This document shows positions 17,242 through 26,313 of a stretch of 64,000 nucleotides of DNA, in pieces. The DNA is from Variovorax sp. UMC13. Its GTDB lineage: Bacteria > Pseudomonadota > Gammaproteobacteria > Burkholderiales > Burkholderiaceae_C. The DNA is taken from contig NZ_LZZW01000013.1 of assembly GCF_014170375.1 (NCBI RefSeq), forward strand, positions 1 through 64,000. Direction: 5' to 3'. Under the pieces are notes generated by a model. The model did no database searches, had not been told where the DNA came from, and worked only from the letters and a program-made list of their open reading frames with translations. The position numbers were made by a program, and so were the translations under genes. Position 1 is the stretch's first letter. Each line of letters begins with the position of its first letter.

Positions 17242-18198
17242 ATGAATGTCTCTCCCCGGCAGCTGCGCATGTTCCTGGCGCTCACGGCCTCGCTGAACTT
17301 CAGCCGGACCGCCGAGCAGTTCTTCGTCACCCAGCCCTCGCTGAGCAAGGCCATCCGCGATCTCGAAGAAGAGCTGGGTTTGCGCCTGTTCGAGCGCAGC
17401 ACCCGCAGCGTCAAGCTGACCGAGAGCGGGGAGCGGCTGGCGGGGTTGGCGCGCGGCGTGATCGGGGAGTTCGATGCGGGACTGGAGCGCCTGCGCACGA
17501 GCGCCGAGCGCGCGTCGAAGCAGGTGGCCATCGCATCGCTGCCCTCGCTGGCCAACGTGCTGCTGCCCGCTGCCTGCAGCGCGCTCGAGGCGCGCTATGG
17601 CGACCCGCGGATCACCATCCACGACTGCTCCAACGCCGCCTCGATCGAGCGGCTGATCGACGGCCAGGTCGACTTCTCGATCGCCTCGGTGGCGCCTTCG
17701 CACCCCGACGTGCGCTACGAGGAGATCCTGCGCGACCGCTTCGTGCTGCTGTCCTCGGCGCGCTGGCATGCCCGGGTGGCCGAGCGCATGCGCCTGGACG
17801 ACCTGGTCGAGCTGCCGCTGATCAGCATGACCGACTCCAGCACCGCGATGCGCTACATGAGCGCGGCCTACCTGCAGCGCGGCATCGAGTTCCGTCCCAA
17901 GATGCAGTTCGACCAGGTCGGCACCATCGCCGGCTTCGTCAAGCAGGGCCTGGGCATCGCGGTGCTGCCCTACCTGGGCACCACGCCGCTGCTCACCCTG
18001 CGCGGCCTGCGCGTCAGCGAGATCGTCGACGGGCCGGTGCGCTCCGTGGGCATCGTCACGCGCCGCGCCGGCACCTCGACGGCCATCGCGCAGCAGGCGA
18101 TGCAGGAGGTGCGCACCGTGGCGGGCGCGCTGATCGCGCGGCAGGCCGAATGGGTGCTGCCGCCGTCGGCGCGCCGCACGCGCCCCAGGTCGCCCTGA
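17242..18198 (+). CDS. LysR-family transcriptional regulator (divergent from SDR operon)
   Basis: A 318-residue LysR protein with the N-terminal helix-turn-helix MNVSPRQLRMFLALTASLNFSRTAEQFFVTQPSLSKAIRDLEEELG and an effector domain from about residue 90 (KQVAIASLPSLANVLLPAACSAL). It is divergent from the SDR - Bug - CMD operon. The 110-bp gap contains TCTAT and ATAGA arms six bases apart (about 17217-17232) and GATC repeats, which could be part of its operator although the spacing is not the standard T-N11-A. Confidence 0.9.
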   Translation: MNVSPRQLRMFLALTASLNFSRTAEQFFVTQPSLSKAIRDLEEELGLRLFERSTRSVKLTESGERLAGLARGVIGEFDAGLERLRTSAERASKQVAIASLPSLANVLLPAACSALEARYGDPRITIHDCSNAASIERLIDGQVDFSIASVAPSHPDVRYEEILRDRFVLLSSARWHARVAERMRLDDLVELPLISMTDSSTAMRYMSAAYLQRGIEFRPKMQFDQVGTIAGFVKQGLGIAVLPYLGTTPLLTLRGLRVSEIVDGPVRSVGIVTRRAGTSTAIAQQAMQEVRTVAGALIARQAEWVLPPSARRTRPRSP

Positions 18199-18342
18199 TG
18201 GCGCTTGCGGCGTTCGATGCCTTGCCGTAGAGTGAAAAGTCGATCGGCACCGTGGCCAAGGGGCGTGCGGAATCCGCCCGCCGGCCGAGATGCCCACACG
18301 CATCTGGCATTTGCATTGCGACATGCCTTTGGAGGAGATCGC

Positions 18343-19029
18343 ATGATCACCGTCACCGCCATGAAGTGGGCCCCGCCCTTCGCGTCCGGCCAGGTTCGCG
18401 ACCACCGCGTCCGCTGGATCCTGAACGAGGTCGGCTGGCCTTACGAGGTCCGGCTGGTCGATGCACCGACGATGAAGTCGCCGCCCTACCTGGGCAGCCT
18501 GCAGCCCTTCGGACAGCTGCCCGTGCTCGAAGAGGAAGGCCGGCCGCCGATGTTCGAGAGCGGCGCCATCGTGCTCGACGTCGCCATGCGTTCCGGGCGC
18601 TGCATCGGTGGCGAAGGAACGCCGGAGCGTGCAGCGGCCATCCAATGGGTCGTCGCCGGCCTGAACTCCGTCGAGCCGTTTCTCTTCAACGTCGCGGAGG
18701 TCGAGTACTTCATGGAGGACGAGGCCGCGAAGGCCACCCGAAAACCCGTCGTCGTGGCGCTGGCGAAGGAGCGCCTTGCGATGCTGGACAAGGCGCGAAA
18801 CGGACGCGCGTGCTTCGTCGGCGACGCGTTCTCGGTCGCCGATCTCATGTTCGCCTCCATCCTCAAGATCGCCCACAGGCTCGAGCTGTTGGGCGAACTG
18901 CCGGCGCTGGCCGCATGGCAGCAGTCGGTCCTGGCCCGCCCGGCCCATGCCAAGGCCGAGCAGGACCAGATGGCAGAAATCGCCCGCCACTCGGCAGCCG
19001 ACATGCGCTACGACGCGCTGCGGCGCTGA
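18343..19029 (+). CDS. Glutathione S-transferase
   Basis: A 228-residue soluble GST. The thioredoxin-like N-terminal domain spans about residues 1-85 (VRDHRVRWILNEVGWPYEVRLVDA, then LQPFGQLPVLEEEGRPPMFESGAIV, which has the cis-proline and the E-S glutathione-binding pair), followed by an all-helical C-terminal domain. The ATG at 18343 is preferred because GGAGGAG lies directly upstream; an in-frame start at 18205 would add an unrelated basic leader. It stands alone between the LysR gene and a convergent TM2-domain gene; substrate unknown. Confidence 0.85.
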   Translation: MITVTAMKWAPPFASGQVRDHRVRWILNEVGWPYEVRLVDAPTMKSPPYLGSLQPFGQLPVLEEEGRPPMFESGAIVLDVAMRSGRCIGGEGTPERAAAIQWVVAGLNSVEPFLFNVAEVEYFMEDEAAKATRKPVVVALAKERLAMLDKARNGRACFVGDAFSVADLMFASILKIAHRLELLGELPALAAWQQSVLARPAHAKAEQDQMAEIARHSAADMRYDALRR

Positions 19030-19135
19030 GGCCGTCAAGGGCTACCGCGGAACCGGCTTCGCCGGGCCGCTGGTAGCGCCCCCGGTAGGGGGGGAGGAGC
19101 GACACGCAGTGCGCGGAGCCTGGGGGCGAGCCCGA

Positions 19136-19582
19136 CTACTGCGAGATCTTGCGGCCCTCTTCGACCTGGTGCTCGAAGTAGCGCTGGAAGCTGAAGGCGA
19201 TGCTGGCCATCAGCACCGTGCTGCCGATCAGCAGCGAGATCACCACCGCGCCGATGGTGACCCAGCCGGTGCGGCCGGGCGCGGCGTCGGCCGGGGCCGC
19301 GGCGTTGAAGCGGGTGTTCCACTTCTCCGGCGTCGTCAGGCCGTAGACGATGGCCGTGAGCGCACAGCCGGCGATGGTGAAGCCCAGCAGCGGCACCAGC
19401 GCCCAGCTCAGGCCGTCGTCCAGGCCGTACATGCGCGCCCGCTCGATGCCGTAGAGGCCCAGCGCGGTCGGGATCGGCAGCAGCCAGCCCAGGGTGTCGC
19501 CCAGCCCGTGCAGGTAGAAGCGGTGCAGGCCGAAGGGCCCGCCCAGGAAGGCGAGCCAGGCGGCCAGGGTCTTGTTCTTCAT
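19136..19582 (-). CDS. TM2-domain membrane protein
   Basis: A 148-residue inner-membrane protein. The N-terminal segment MKNKTLAAWLAFLGGPFGLHRFYLHGLGDTLGWLLPIPT is the TM2 pattern (two helices joined by a short loop with GxxGxHRFYL), followed by two further hydrophobic stretches near residues 60-80 and 105-130. No enzymatic function is known for such proteins. It is 12 bp downstream of the acetyltransferase gene on the same strand and so probably co-transcribed. The sequence between it and the GST stop is GC-rich with inverted repeats and no gene. Confidence 0.8.
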   Translation of the reverse strand: MKNKTLAAWLAFLGGPFGLHRFYLHGLGDTLGWLLPIPTALGLYGIERARMYGLDDGLSWALVPLLGFTIAGCALTAIVYGLTTPEKWNTRFNAAAPADAAPGRTGWVTIGAVVISLLIGSTVLMASIAFSFQRYFEHQVEEGRKISQ

Positions 19583-19594
19583 TCGGTCTTTCGT

Positions 19595-20119
19595 TTATTC
19601 GGGTGCGGTGCTGCTGCCCAGGCCCAGCGACTTTTCCATCAGCACCACGTCCAGCCAGCGGCCGAACTTCCAGCCGCAGTCCTTGAGCACGCCCACCTGG
19701 GTGAAGCCCTGCGCGCGGTGCACGCCGATCGAGCCGGCGTTGGCCGAGTCGCCGATCACCGCGATCAGCTTGCGCACGCCCACGGCCTCGGCCGCCTGCG
19801 ACAGCGCGGTCAGCAGCTGCGAGCCCACGCCCTGGCCGCGCGCGGCCTCGGCCAGGTAGATCGAGTCCTCGGCCGAGAAGCGGTAGGCGGGGCGCGGCTT
19901 GAACCAGTTGCAGTAGGCGAAGCCCAGCACCTGGCCTTCGCGTTCGGCGACCAGGTAGGGCAGGCCCTTGGCCAGCACGTCGGCGCGGCGCGCGGCCATG
20001 TCGGCCTCGCTCGGGGCTTCGGTCTCGAAGGTGCCGGTGCCGGTGAGCACGTGGTGGGCGTAGATGGCGGCGATGGCGGCGACGTCTTCGTCGCGGCTGG
20101 GGCGGAGGATCAGGGTCAT
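19595..20119 (-). CDS. GNAT N-acetyltransferase (phosphinothricin acetyltransferase-like)
   Basis: A 174-residue GNAT enzyme using acetyl-CoA. The pattern LILRPSRDEDVAAIAAIYAHHVLTGTGTFETEAP at the N-terminus, LGFAYCNWFKPRPAYRFSAEDSIYLAEAARGQGVGSQLL with the acetyl-CoA loop RGQGVG, and SIGVHRAQGFTQVGVLKDCGWKFGRWLDVVLMEK at the C-terminus match the Pat/YwnH-type group that acetylates amino-acid analogues. The long frame open upstream has no sensible start; the ATG at 20119 begins at the first beta strand. Confidence 0.88.
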   Translation of the reverse strand: MTLILRPSRDEDVAAIAAIYAHHVLTGTGTFETEAPSEADMAARRADVLAKGLPYLVAEREGQVLGFAYCNWFKPRPAYRFSAEDSIYLAEAARGQGVGSQLLTALSQAAEAVGVRKLIAVIGDSANAGSIGVHRAQGFTQVGVLKDCGWKFGRWLDVVLMEKSLGLGSSTAPE

Positions 20120-20230
20120 GGGGAGGCGCGGGCGTTGCGCGGACGGGACGGGAAGGGCGAAAGCATACGCAAAAGCACCTGACTGCAGCCCATGGGCACA
20201 GATAACTGCCGGCAAAAAAAGCCTGCGCGC

Positions 20231-20236
20231 TATAAT
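20231..20236 (+). promoter_or_regulatory. -10 box of the rpsP operon promoter
   Basis: A perfect TATAAT lies 112 bp upstream of the rpsP start, after a run of seven A. No good -35 hexamer is visible at 16-18 bp. The leader that follows (20240-20347) is long enough for attenuation control but no known ribosomal-protein leader motif was recognised. Confidence 0.5.
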
Positions 20237-20347
20237 CGTGGGCTTTTCAGCGTGTCGCTGGCCGGGTGGCCATGTCGCGTGTCTCGACGCTGGAAGAACT
20301 CTGTGGGCGACCCTTTCGGGTTTGCTGCACCACCCGAAGGATAAATC

Positions 20348-20611
20348 ATGGTCGTCATTCGACTCTCCCGCGGCGGCTCCAAGGGCCGTCCGTTCTTCAA
20401 CATCGTCGTGTCGGACAAGCGCGTTCGCCGCGATGGCCGTTTCATCGAGCGTCTGGGTTTCTACAACCCGACCGCGAAGGAAAACGAAGAAAGCATCCGT
20501 ATCGCTCAGGACCGCCTGACGTACTGGAAGAGCGTTGGCGCCCAAGCGTCGCCGACGGTCGACCGCCTGATCAAGCAAGCTGCTGCCGCGGCGCCCAAGG
20601 CTGCGGCCTAA
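20348..20611 (+). CDS. rpsP: 30S ribosomal protein S16
   Basis: An 87-residue ribosomal protein of the small subunit, needed for 30S assembly. The N-terminus [41 protein letters not shown] is the conserved S16 signature. It heads the classic rpsP-rimM-trmD-rplS operon, with 16 bp to rimM. Confidence 0.98.
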   Translation: MVVIRLSRGGSKGRPFFNIVVSDKRVRRDGRFIERLGFYNPTAKENEESIRIAQDRLTYWKSVGAQASPTVDRLIKQAAAAAPKAAA

Positions 20612-20627
20612 GCTGCAAGCCAAGGCG

Positions 20628-21194
20628 ATGCTGCCCACACTCGAAGCCGCCGATCTGCCGGCGGATGCGATCGAGGTCGGACGCATCGCCGATGCCTGGG
20701 GCATCAAGGGCTGGTTCAAGGTCCTGCCCCACAGCGCCCAACCCGAGGCGCTCTTCTCTTCGAAGCGCTGGTTCATCCAGCCTTCCGGACCGGTGAATGC
20801 GCCTGCGCGCGCCGGCGCCTTCCGCCTCGCGATCCGCGAGGCCAAGGAACATTCCGACTGCATCGTCGCGACCTCGCCCGACGTGCCCGACCGCAATGCG
20901 GCCGAGGCGCTGCGCGGCGCGCGCGTGTTCGTTCCGCGTTCGAGCTTCCCCTCGGCCGGTGACGACGAGTACTACTGGGTCGACCTGATCGGCCTGGACG
21001 TGGTCAACCGCGAAGGCGTGGCGCTGGGCACGGTGCGCGAGCTGCTCTCGGGCGGATCGCAGACCACGCTGGTGCTCGAGTACGAGCAAGACGGCAAGCC
21101 CGTCGAGCGCATGGTGCCTTTCGTCTCCGCCTTCGTCGACAAGGTCGACCTGGCGGGTCGTCTGATCACGGTCGACTGGCAGCCCGACTACTGA
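20628..21194 (+). CDS. rimM: 16S rRNA processing protein RimM
   Basis: RimM helps mature the 30S head by binding S19. The 188-residue product shows the RimM N-domain start [27 protein letters not shown] and the PRC-barrel C-domain [38 protein letters not shown] ending in the [17 protein letters not shown] motif. It lies between rpsP and trmD, 13 bp before the latter, as in most proteobacteria. Confidence 0.96.
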   Translation: MLPTLEAADLPADAIEVGRIADAWGIKGWFKVLPHSAQPEALFSSKRWFIQPSGPVNAPARAGAFRLAIREAKEHSDCIVATSPDVPDRNAAEALRGARVFVPRSSFPSAGDDEYYWVDLIGLDVVNREGVALGTVRELLSGGSQTTLVLEYEQDGKPVERMVPFVSAFVDKVDLAGRLITVDWQPDY

Positions 21195-21207
21195 GTGCGT
21201 CGTCGCC

Positions 21208-21954
21208 ATGCGCTTCGACATCCTCACGCTGTTCCCCGAACTGTTCGCGCCGCTGCTCACCAGCGGCGTGACGCGGCGCGCCTACGAATCGAAGCAGGTC
21301 GAGGTGGTGTTCTGGAACCCGCGCGACTTCGCCGAAGGCAACTACCGCCGTGTCGACGACCGTCCCTTCGGCGGCGGCCCGGGCATGGTGATGATGGCCG
21401 AGCCCCTGTCGGCCTGCCTCGACGCGGCGCTGGCCGCGCGCGGCGCGCCCGCGCCGGTCGTGCTGTTCTCGCCCATCGGCGAGACGCTGCGCCACGCGGC
21501 CGTCGAGACCTGGGCGGCGGGCGAGGGCGCGGTGCTGGTGTGCGGGCGCTACGAAGGCATCGACCAGCGCTTCATCGACGCCCGCGTCACCCACCAGATC
21601 AGCCTCGGCGACTTCGTGCTCTCGGGTGGCGAGATCGCCGCGATGGCGCTGCTGGATGCGGTTACGCGGCTGCAGCCGGGCGTGCTGGGCGACCAGGCCA
21701 GCCATGTGCAGGACAGCTTCAATCCCGCGCTCGACGGCCTGCTCGACTGCCCGCACTACACGCGGCCCGAGCACTGGAACGGCCAGGCCGTGCCGGCTCC
21801 GTTGCTGTCGGGCCACCACCTGCAGATCGAGCGCTGGCGGCGCGACCAGCGGCTGGCCATCACGTCGGCGCGGCGGCCCGAACTGGTCGAGGCGGCGCGC
21901 GATGCCGGCCGGCTGAGCAAGGCCGATTTGGCAGCGCTGCAAAAAAAGCTATAA
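21208..21954 (+). CDS. trmD: tRNA (guanine37-N1)-methyltransferase
   Basis: TrmD methylates G37 of tRNAs reading CNN codons, preventing frameshifts, using S-adenosylmethionine bound in a trefoil knot. The 248-residue product has the N-terminus [13 protein letters not shown], the knot segments [29 protein letters not shown] and [32 protein letters not shown], and the C-terminal [24 protein letters not shown] promoter for rplS overlaps its last codons. Confidence 0.97.
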   Translation: MRFDILTLFPELFAPLLTSGVTRRAYESKQVEVVFWNPRDFAEGNYRRVDDRPFGGGPGMVMMAEPLSACLDAALAARGAPAPVVLFSPIGETLRHAAVETWAAGEGAVLVCGRYEGIDQRFIDARVTHQISLGDFVLSGGEIAAMALLDAVTRLQPGVLGDQASHVQDSFNPALDGLLDCPHYTRPEHWNGQAVPAPLLSGHHLQIERWRRDQRLAITSARRPELVEAARDAGRLSKADLAALQKKL

Positions 21955-21955
21955 T
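21928..21955 (+). promoter_or_regulatory. Internal promoter for rplS inside the end of trmD
   Basis: TTGGCA (21928-21933) and TATAAT (21950-21955) are separated by 16 bp: a near-consensus sigma-70 promoter whose -10 box contains the trmD stop codon. It would give rplS its own transcript with a leader of roughly 110 bases, separately from the operon promoter near 20231. Confidence 0.65.
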
Positions 21956-22072
21956 CCGCGGTTCCCCGATCCTCTGTCTGGCCGCGCTTCGGCATTCATC
22001 CGGTTCCTTCGTGAATCCGCGACAGCCAAAAGCGCCTTTTGTGCAGCCCACACGATCGACTATCAGGAAATC

Positions 22073-22459
22073 ATGAACCTCATCGAAACCCTCGAGCAGG
22101 AAGAGATTGCCCGCCTCGGCAAGACCATTCCTTCCTTCATGCCCGGTGACACGGTCATCGTCAGCGTCAACGTCGTCGAAGGCAGCCGCAAGCGCGTGCA
22201 GGCTTACGAAGGCGTCGTGATCGCCAAGCGCAACCGCGGCCTCAACAGCGGCTTCACGGTGCGCAAGATCTCCAGCGGCGAAGGCGTGGAACGTACGTTC
22301 CAGACCTACAGCCCGCTGATCGCCGGCATCGAAGTCAAGCGTCGCGGCGACGTCCGTCGTGCGAAGCTGTACTACCTGCGCGAGCGCAGCGGTCGTTCGG
22401 CACGCATCAAGGAAAAGCTGCCGGGCAAGCGCAACACGCCGGCCGCTGCTGCACAGTAA
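22073..22459 (+). CDS. rplS: 50S ribosomal protein L19
   Basis: A 128-residue large-subunit protein located at the 30S-50S interface. The sequence carries the L19 signature: [58 protein letters not shown] and the C-terminal [23 protein letters not shown]. Last gene of the rpsP-rimM-trmD-rplS operon, 118 bp after trmD with its own promoter in that gap, and followed by an intrinsic terminator. Confidence 0.98.
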   Translation: MNLIETLEQEEIARLGKTIPSFMPGDTVIVSVNVVEGSRKRVQAYEGVVIAKRNRGLNSGFTVRKISSGEGVERTFQTYSPLIAGIEVKRRGDVRRAKLYYLRERSGRSARIKEKLPGKRNTPAAAAQ

Positions 22460-22478
22460 GCAGTCGCCTTGTCGTGAG

Positions 22479-22505
22479 AAAAGCCGCCATTCCTGGCGGC
22501 TTTTT
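22479..22505 (+). terminator. Intrinsic terminator of the rpsP-rplS operon
   Basis: AAAGCCGCC pairs with GGCGGCTTT around a 6-base loop, followed directly by a T-run (22501-22505). It begins 20 bp after the rplS stop. Confidence 0.85.
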
Positions 22506-22540
22506 GCATTGGCGCGCGGCTTGCATGCAGTACATGGCCT

Positions 22541-23329
22541 ATGTTCGATGGACGCACCTCCATCGCCTCTTTCGTCCCGTCCCGGAGAAGCTTTTTGACC
22601 CCTCCCTCAGTCGCCCTGGAAACCGTCGATCCCGTCGAGCCGATCAATGCCGTGTCGCGGGCCGCCTTCGAGCCCCGTGATGTGCCGGTGATCCGCGTCG
22701 ACCGGGATCTGCCGGCGGTGGCGGCGGAGCGGTTCACGGCGCAGGCGCTGCGCGCACGCTTCGCGCGCCCGCCGGTCTGGGAGCCCGAGCTGCGCCGCGA
22801 GCCGCGCATGGGCAACCGCGCGCCCGCGCAGGCGGCCGTGCTGGTGCCGATCGTGATGCGCGAGAAGGAGCCCATGGTGCTGCTGACCGAGCGCGCGACG
22901 CAGATGTCCACGCACTCGGGTCAGGTGGCGTTTCCGGGCGGCCGGGTCGATCCGGAAGACGCCAACATCGCGGCCGCGGCCTTGCGCGAGGCCTGGGAAG
23001 AGGTGGGCCTGTCGGCCGACTACATCGAGGTCCTGGGCAGCCTGCCGACCTACACCACCGTCACCTCCTTCATCGTCACGCCGGTGATCGCGCTGGTGCA
23101 GCCGGGCTTCCAGCTCACGCTGAGCCCGTCGGAAGTGGCCGATGCCTTCGAGGTGCCGCTGTCGCACCTGATGAACCCGGCCAACCACCGGCGCCATGCG
23201 ATGGTGGGCGAAGGCCTGAATGCACGCCAGTGGTTCTCGATGCCCTACCAGGACGGTGCGCAGGAGCGCTTCGTCTGGGGCGCGACGGCGGGCATGCTGC
23301 GCAACCTCTATCGCTTCCTCGTGGCTTGA
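22541..23329 (+). CDS. Nudix hydrolase, CoA diphosphatase-like
   Basis: A 262-residue Nudix enzyme. The block VLLTERATQMSTHSGQVAFPGGRVDPED followed by AAALREAWEEVGL is the coenzyme A pyrophosphatase (NudL/UPF0035) motif plus the Nudix box REAWEEVGL, so hydrolysis of CoA to phosphopantetheine and 3',5'-ADP is the best guess. The N-terminal 80 residues precede the Nudix fold and are low in recognisable motifs; a start further in (for example GTG or ATG codons near 22600) is possible, so the exact 5' end is uncertain. It stands alone downstream of the rplS terminator. Confidence 0.85.
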   Translation: MFDGRTSIASFVPSRRSFLTPPSVALETVDPVEPINAVSRAAFEPRDVPVIRVDRDLPAVAAERFTAQALRARFARPPVWEPELRREPRMGNRAPAQAAVLVPIVMREKEPMVLLTERATQMSTHSGQVAFPGGRVDPEDANIAAAALREAWEEVGLSADYIEVLGSLPTYTTVTSFIVTPVIALVQPGFQLTLSPSEVADAFEVPLSHLMNPANHRRHAMVGEGLNARQWFSMPYQDGAQERFVWGATAGMLRNLYRFLVA

Positions 23330-23475
23330 GCTCGGGGAGCGCAACAAGCCTTCAGAACGCGTGAAGGAACCGTCGCGAGCGCCCCGAGCCTGCATTGAGG
23401 AGCGGAGCCGCACTCGCGTGCGGTGAGCACCGCAGATGCGGGATCGGGGTGCGCAGCAGGTTCATGCATGCGTTC

Positions 23476-24276
23476 TCAGCCTTGTTTGGCCTGGTGGAAG
23501 CGCTCGAGGAACGAAACCAGCTTCGCGTCCTGCGGCCGGTTCATGATGGCTTCGGCCGGGCCGATCTCCGCCATCACGCCGTCGCGCATGAAGCCGATGC
23601 GGTCCGACACGTTGGCCGCGAAGGCCATCTCGTGCGTGACCAGCACCATCGTCATGCCCTCGGCCGCGAGTTCGCGGATCACCGACAGCACCTCGCCGAC
23701 CAGTTCGGGGTCGAGTGCCGAGGTGGGTTCGTCGAACAGCATCACGGCCGGCTGCATCGCCAGCGCGCGGGCGATCGCCACGCGCTGCTTCTGCCCGCCC
23801 GACAGCCGCGCCGGATGCTGCTGCGCCTTCTCGGCCAGGCCCACCTTGCCCAGCAAGGTCATGGCCAGGGCCTTGGCCTCTTCGACGCTCTTGCCCTGCA
23901 CCTGCACCGGGCCTTCGATGATGTTCTGCAGCACCGTCATGTGCGGGAACAGGTTGAAGTGCTGGAACACCATGCCGATGTTGGCGCGCAGCGCCGCCAG
24001 CTGCTCGTCCTTGGGCGGGCGGGCGCCGCCGGTGAAGGCGAAGCGGTGGCCGCTCACCTCGAGCTGCCCGTCCTCGGGCATCTCGAGCAGGTTCATGCAG
24101 CGCAGGAAGGTCGACTTGCCCGAGCCGCTGGCGCCGATCAGCGTGACCACTTCGCCCGGCTGCACCGCGAGCGACACGCCCTTGAGCACATGGTGGTCGC
24201 CGAAGGACTTGTGGATCGCCGTGGCCTGCAGGATCGGCGAGCCGCCGGTGGAGGAGGGTGGGTGCATTTTCGACAT
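23476..24276 (-). CDS. Polar amino-acid ABC transporter ATP-binding protein
   Basis: A 266-residue ABC ATPase of the GlnQ/HisP group. Walker A is [18 protein letters not shown], the signature is [21 protein letters not shown] and Walker B is [14 protein letters not shown], followed by the switch histidine in VLVTHEM. The start ATG shares its A with the permease stop (TGATG), so the two are translationally coupled. Last gene of the order receptor - permease - ATPase on the minus strand; the operon is divergent from putA across a gap holding PutA-type operator motifs, which suggests proline or a related amino acid as substrate. Confidence 0.92.
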   Translation of the reverse strand: MSKMHPPSSTGGSPILQATAIHKSFGDHHVLKGVSLAVQPGEVVTLIGASGSGKSTFLRCMNLLEMPEDGQLEVSGHRFAFTGGARPPKDEQLAALRANIGMVFQHFNLFPHMTVLQNIIEGPVQVQGKSVEEAKALAMTLLGKVGLAEKAQQHPARLSGGQKQRVAIARALAMQPAVMLFDEPTSALDPELVGEVLSVIRELAAEGMTMVLVTHEMAFAANVSDRIGFMRDGVMAEIGPAEAIMNRPQDAKLVSFLERFHQAKQG

Positions 24277-24953
24277 CACTTGGAGGCGCCCAGGCGGCGC
24301 TCGACGCGGGTGGCGATCAGGGTCAGCGGGAACAGCACCGCGAAGTAGATGACCGCGATGGTGGTGTAGACCTCGAGCGGCCGGTAGCTCGCGCCGGTGA
24401 TGACCGAGCCCTGGTAGAGCAGATCGCCCACCGCCACGGCCGACACCAGCGAGGTGTTCTTGAGCTGCATGATGGTCTGGTTGATCAGCGACGGGATCAT
24501 CAGCGGGAAGGCCTGCGGCAGGATGATGCGGCGGAAGATCTTGCCGCGGCGCATGCCGATCGCGCGGCCGGCTTCCCACTGGCCGCGGTCCACGGCCTCG
24601 ATGCCGCCGCGGAAGATCTCGCTGTAGAAGGCGCCCGCATAGAAGGACAGCGCCAGGAAGCAGGCGGTGGTCGCCGACATGTCGACGCCGATCAACACCG
24701 GCAGCGCGTAGTAGGCCCAGACCAGCTGCACCAGCAGCGGCGTGCAGCGGAAGATCTCGGTCCAGATCTGCAGCGGCACCGTGACCCAGCGCGTCATGGT
24801 CGGGTTGCGCAGCACGCCGGTGATCAGGCCCAGCACGAGGCCGACCAGCACCGTGCTCACGGTGAAGGCCAGCGTCACGCCCAGGCCGCGCCAGATCAGC
24901 GGCAGGTACGGAACGAGGGACCCGAAGTCCCAGGCGTAGGAAGCGTTGTCCAT
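24276..24953 (-). CDS. Polar amino-acid ABC transporter permease
   Basis: A 225-residue inner-membrane permease of the HisM/GlnP group with about five hydrophobic segments: [28 protein letters not shown] at the N-terminus and the EAA loop [43 protein letters not shown] that docks the ATPase. It is coupled to the ATPase gene and lies 10 bp after the receptor gene. A single permease gene suggests it works as a homodimer. Confidence 0.92.
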   Translation of the reverse strand: MDNASYAWDFGSLVPYLPLIWRGLGVTLAFTVSTVLVGLVLGLITGVLRNPTMTRWVTVPLQIWTEIFRCTPLLVQLVWAYYALPVLIGVDMSATTACFLALSFYAGAFYSEIFRGGIEAVDRGQWEAGRAIGMRRGKIFRRIILPQAFPLMIPSLINQTIMQLKNTSLVSAVAVGDLLYQGSVITGASYRPLEVYTTIAVIYFAVLFPLTLIATRVERRLGASK

Positions 24954-24963
24954 GCGGTCGCGC

Positions 24964-25827
24964 TCAGAACTGGATTTCGCTCGGGATGTCTTCTGGCTTG
25001 ATGTTCAGCGCCTGGAAGCCCTTGAGCATCCACTCGCGCGTCTGGCCGCTGAAGCGGTTGTTGTCGGCCCACACGCTCAGGAAGTTCTTGAAGCGCGGAT
25101 CGGTTTCCATGCGGATGCCCAGGTTGGTCGGCATCGTCAGCGTGGGCTTGGGGATCACCAGCGTGCCCAGCGTCGGGTTCTTCTTCATGGTCGAGATCGC
25201 CAGCACGGCCAGCACCACGGTGCAGTCGGCGCGGCCCGTGGCCACGGCCAGCACCGCTTCGTCGCGGGTCTTGAAGCCCAGGATGTTGGCCTTGGGGCAG
25301 TAGCGGCGGGCGATGGTTTCGTGGGTCGAGCCGATGTCCACGGCGATCTTCACGCTCGGCTTGTTGAGCTCTTCCCAGGTGGTGGTCTTGGCGAAGCCCT
25401 TGCGCGTGATCGCGGTGTACGAGTGCACCAGGATGGGCGTGGAGAAGTCGATCACCAGCGCGCGCTGCGGCGTCGGGCTGACGGCAAACGCCAGGTCCAC
25501 CTTGCCGGACTGCAGGTCCAGGATCTGGTTGCCCCAGCTCGACTCGACCGTCTCCACCTTGGCGCGCAGCAGCGTCGCGATGTCGGTCGCCATGTCGATG
25601 CAGGCGCCGGTCCAGGCGTTGGTCACCAGGTCCTTGTGGAAGTAGGGCTCCTGGCCGGGGATCACGGCCACGCGCAGCACGCCGCTCTTCTGGACCTTGT
25701 CCAGCGTGGAGCCGCTCGCGGGCGTCGATGCAGCGGGTTGGGCCAGCGCCTGGGTGGCGGTGGCTGCGGTAACGGCGACGGCGGCGCCGGCGACGGCCAA
25801 TTGATTGAACATGGCTCTGCGTTGCAT
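24964..25827 (-). CDS. Amino-acid ABC transporter substrate-binding protein
   Basis: A 287-residue periplasmic receptor of the family-3 solute-binding type. The N-terminus (MQRRAMFNQLAVAGAAVAVTAATATQALAQ) is a Sec/possible Tat-like signal, and the mature part has SGVLRVAVIPGQEPYFHKD, TGACIDMATDIATLLRAKVE, LQSGKVDLAFAVSPTPQRALVIDFSTPIL and GRADCTVVLAVLA, the ligand-lobe motifs. It heads the transporter operon. Its promoter shares the 486-bp gap with putA and so may be controlled by PutA through the GTTGCA sites. Confidence 0.9.
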   Translation of the reverse strand: MQRRAMFNQLAVAGAAVAVTAATATQALAQPAASTPASGSTLDKVQKSGVLRVAVIPGQEPYFHKDLVTNAWTGACIDMATDIATLLRAKVETVESSWGNQILDLQSGKVDLAFAVSPTPQRALVIDFSTPILVHSYTAITRKGFAKTTTWEELNKPSVKIAVDIGSTHETIARRYCPKANILGFKTRDEAVLAVATGRADCTVVLAVLAISTMKKNPTLGTLVIPKPTLTMPTNLGIRMETDPRFKNFLSVWADNNRFSGQTREWMLKGFQALNIKPEDIPSEIQF

Positions 25828-26313
25828 GAAGAACTCCTTCGGGGACGAATTAAAGAGAGCGTGTCCCCGCTAAAAAGGAACAGCGCAGCACATCGGCAAT
25901 TCAGCCGAATTGAATTGAATGAATGAGCGTAGAAATCTATGGGCACCCGCCACGGCGGACCGTGGATCATAAACGTCGAACGCTGGGTTGCAACTATTTT
26001 CCGGGCGTTTCTACCTAGGGGTTGCACCTATTGTTCAGGTCCATTGTTGTGCGGATTCGACGATTCACGCCAATGGATGCACGGTACTGGTGCATCTCGA
26101 GGCTGGGGCAACAGAAATGGGCGGATGGCGAAGGTCATGACCGAAGTTGAGTGCAATAAGCAGGCCAGGTTTTCTGGTGGTCGATGCCAAAGGTGCAACC
26201 GTGAATGGCGACGAGGGATGGGTTGCACCTTTTAATTGCAAAAGCGGTTGCGCCTCATCCGGCGTTGATTTAACATCCGCCGCAATTCAATCTCCTAGCC
26301 TTAAAGCGATTCA
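25828..26313. promoter_or_regulatory. Divergent control region with PutA-type operator motifs
   Basis: The 486-bp gap between the ABC transporter and putA holds no convincing gene. It contains four exact GTTGCA motifs: 25987-25992, 26021-26026, 26194-26199 (reverse strand) and 26222-26227, plus close variants GTTGCG at 26248-26253, ATTGCA at 26235-26240 and its reverse at 26152-26157. Three of the exact ones extend to GGTTGCACC or nearly so. GTTGCA is the core recognised by the ribbon-helix-helix domain of E. coli PutA, and the putA gene here encodes that domain. Small reading frames in the gap overlap these sites and were not accepted. Confidence 0.7.

Noticed and set aside
19030..19135. GC-rich inverted repeats between GST and TM2 genes
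   Set aside because: Several overlapping palindromes, no T-run and no second clear copy in the window, so neither a terminator nor a repeat family can be supported.
25939..26235. Small frames in the putA/ABC gap
   Set aside because: They overlap the GTTGCA sites on both strands and have no ribosome site or recognisable product.
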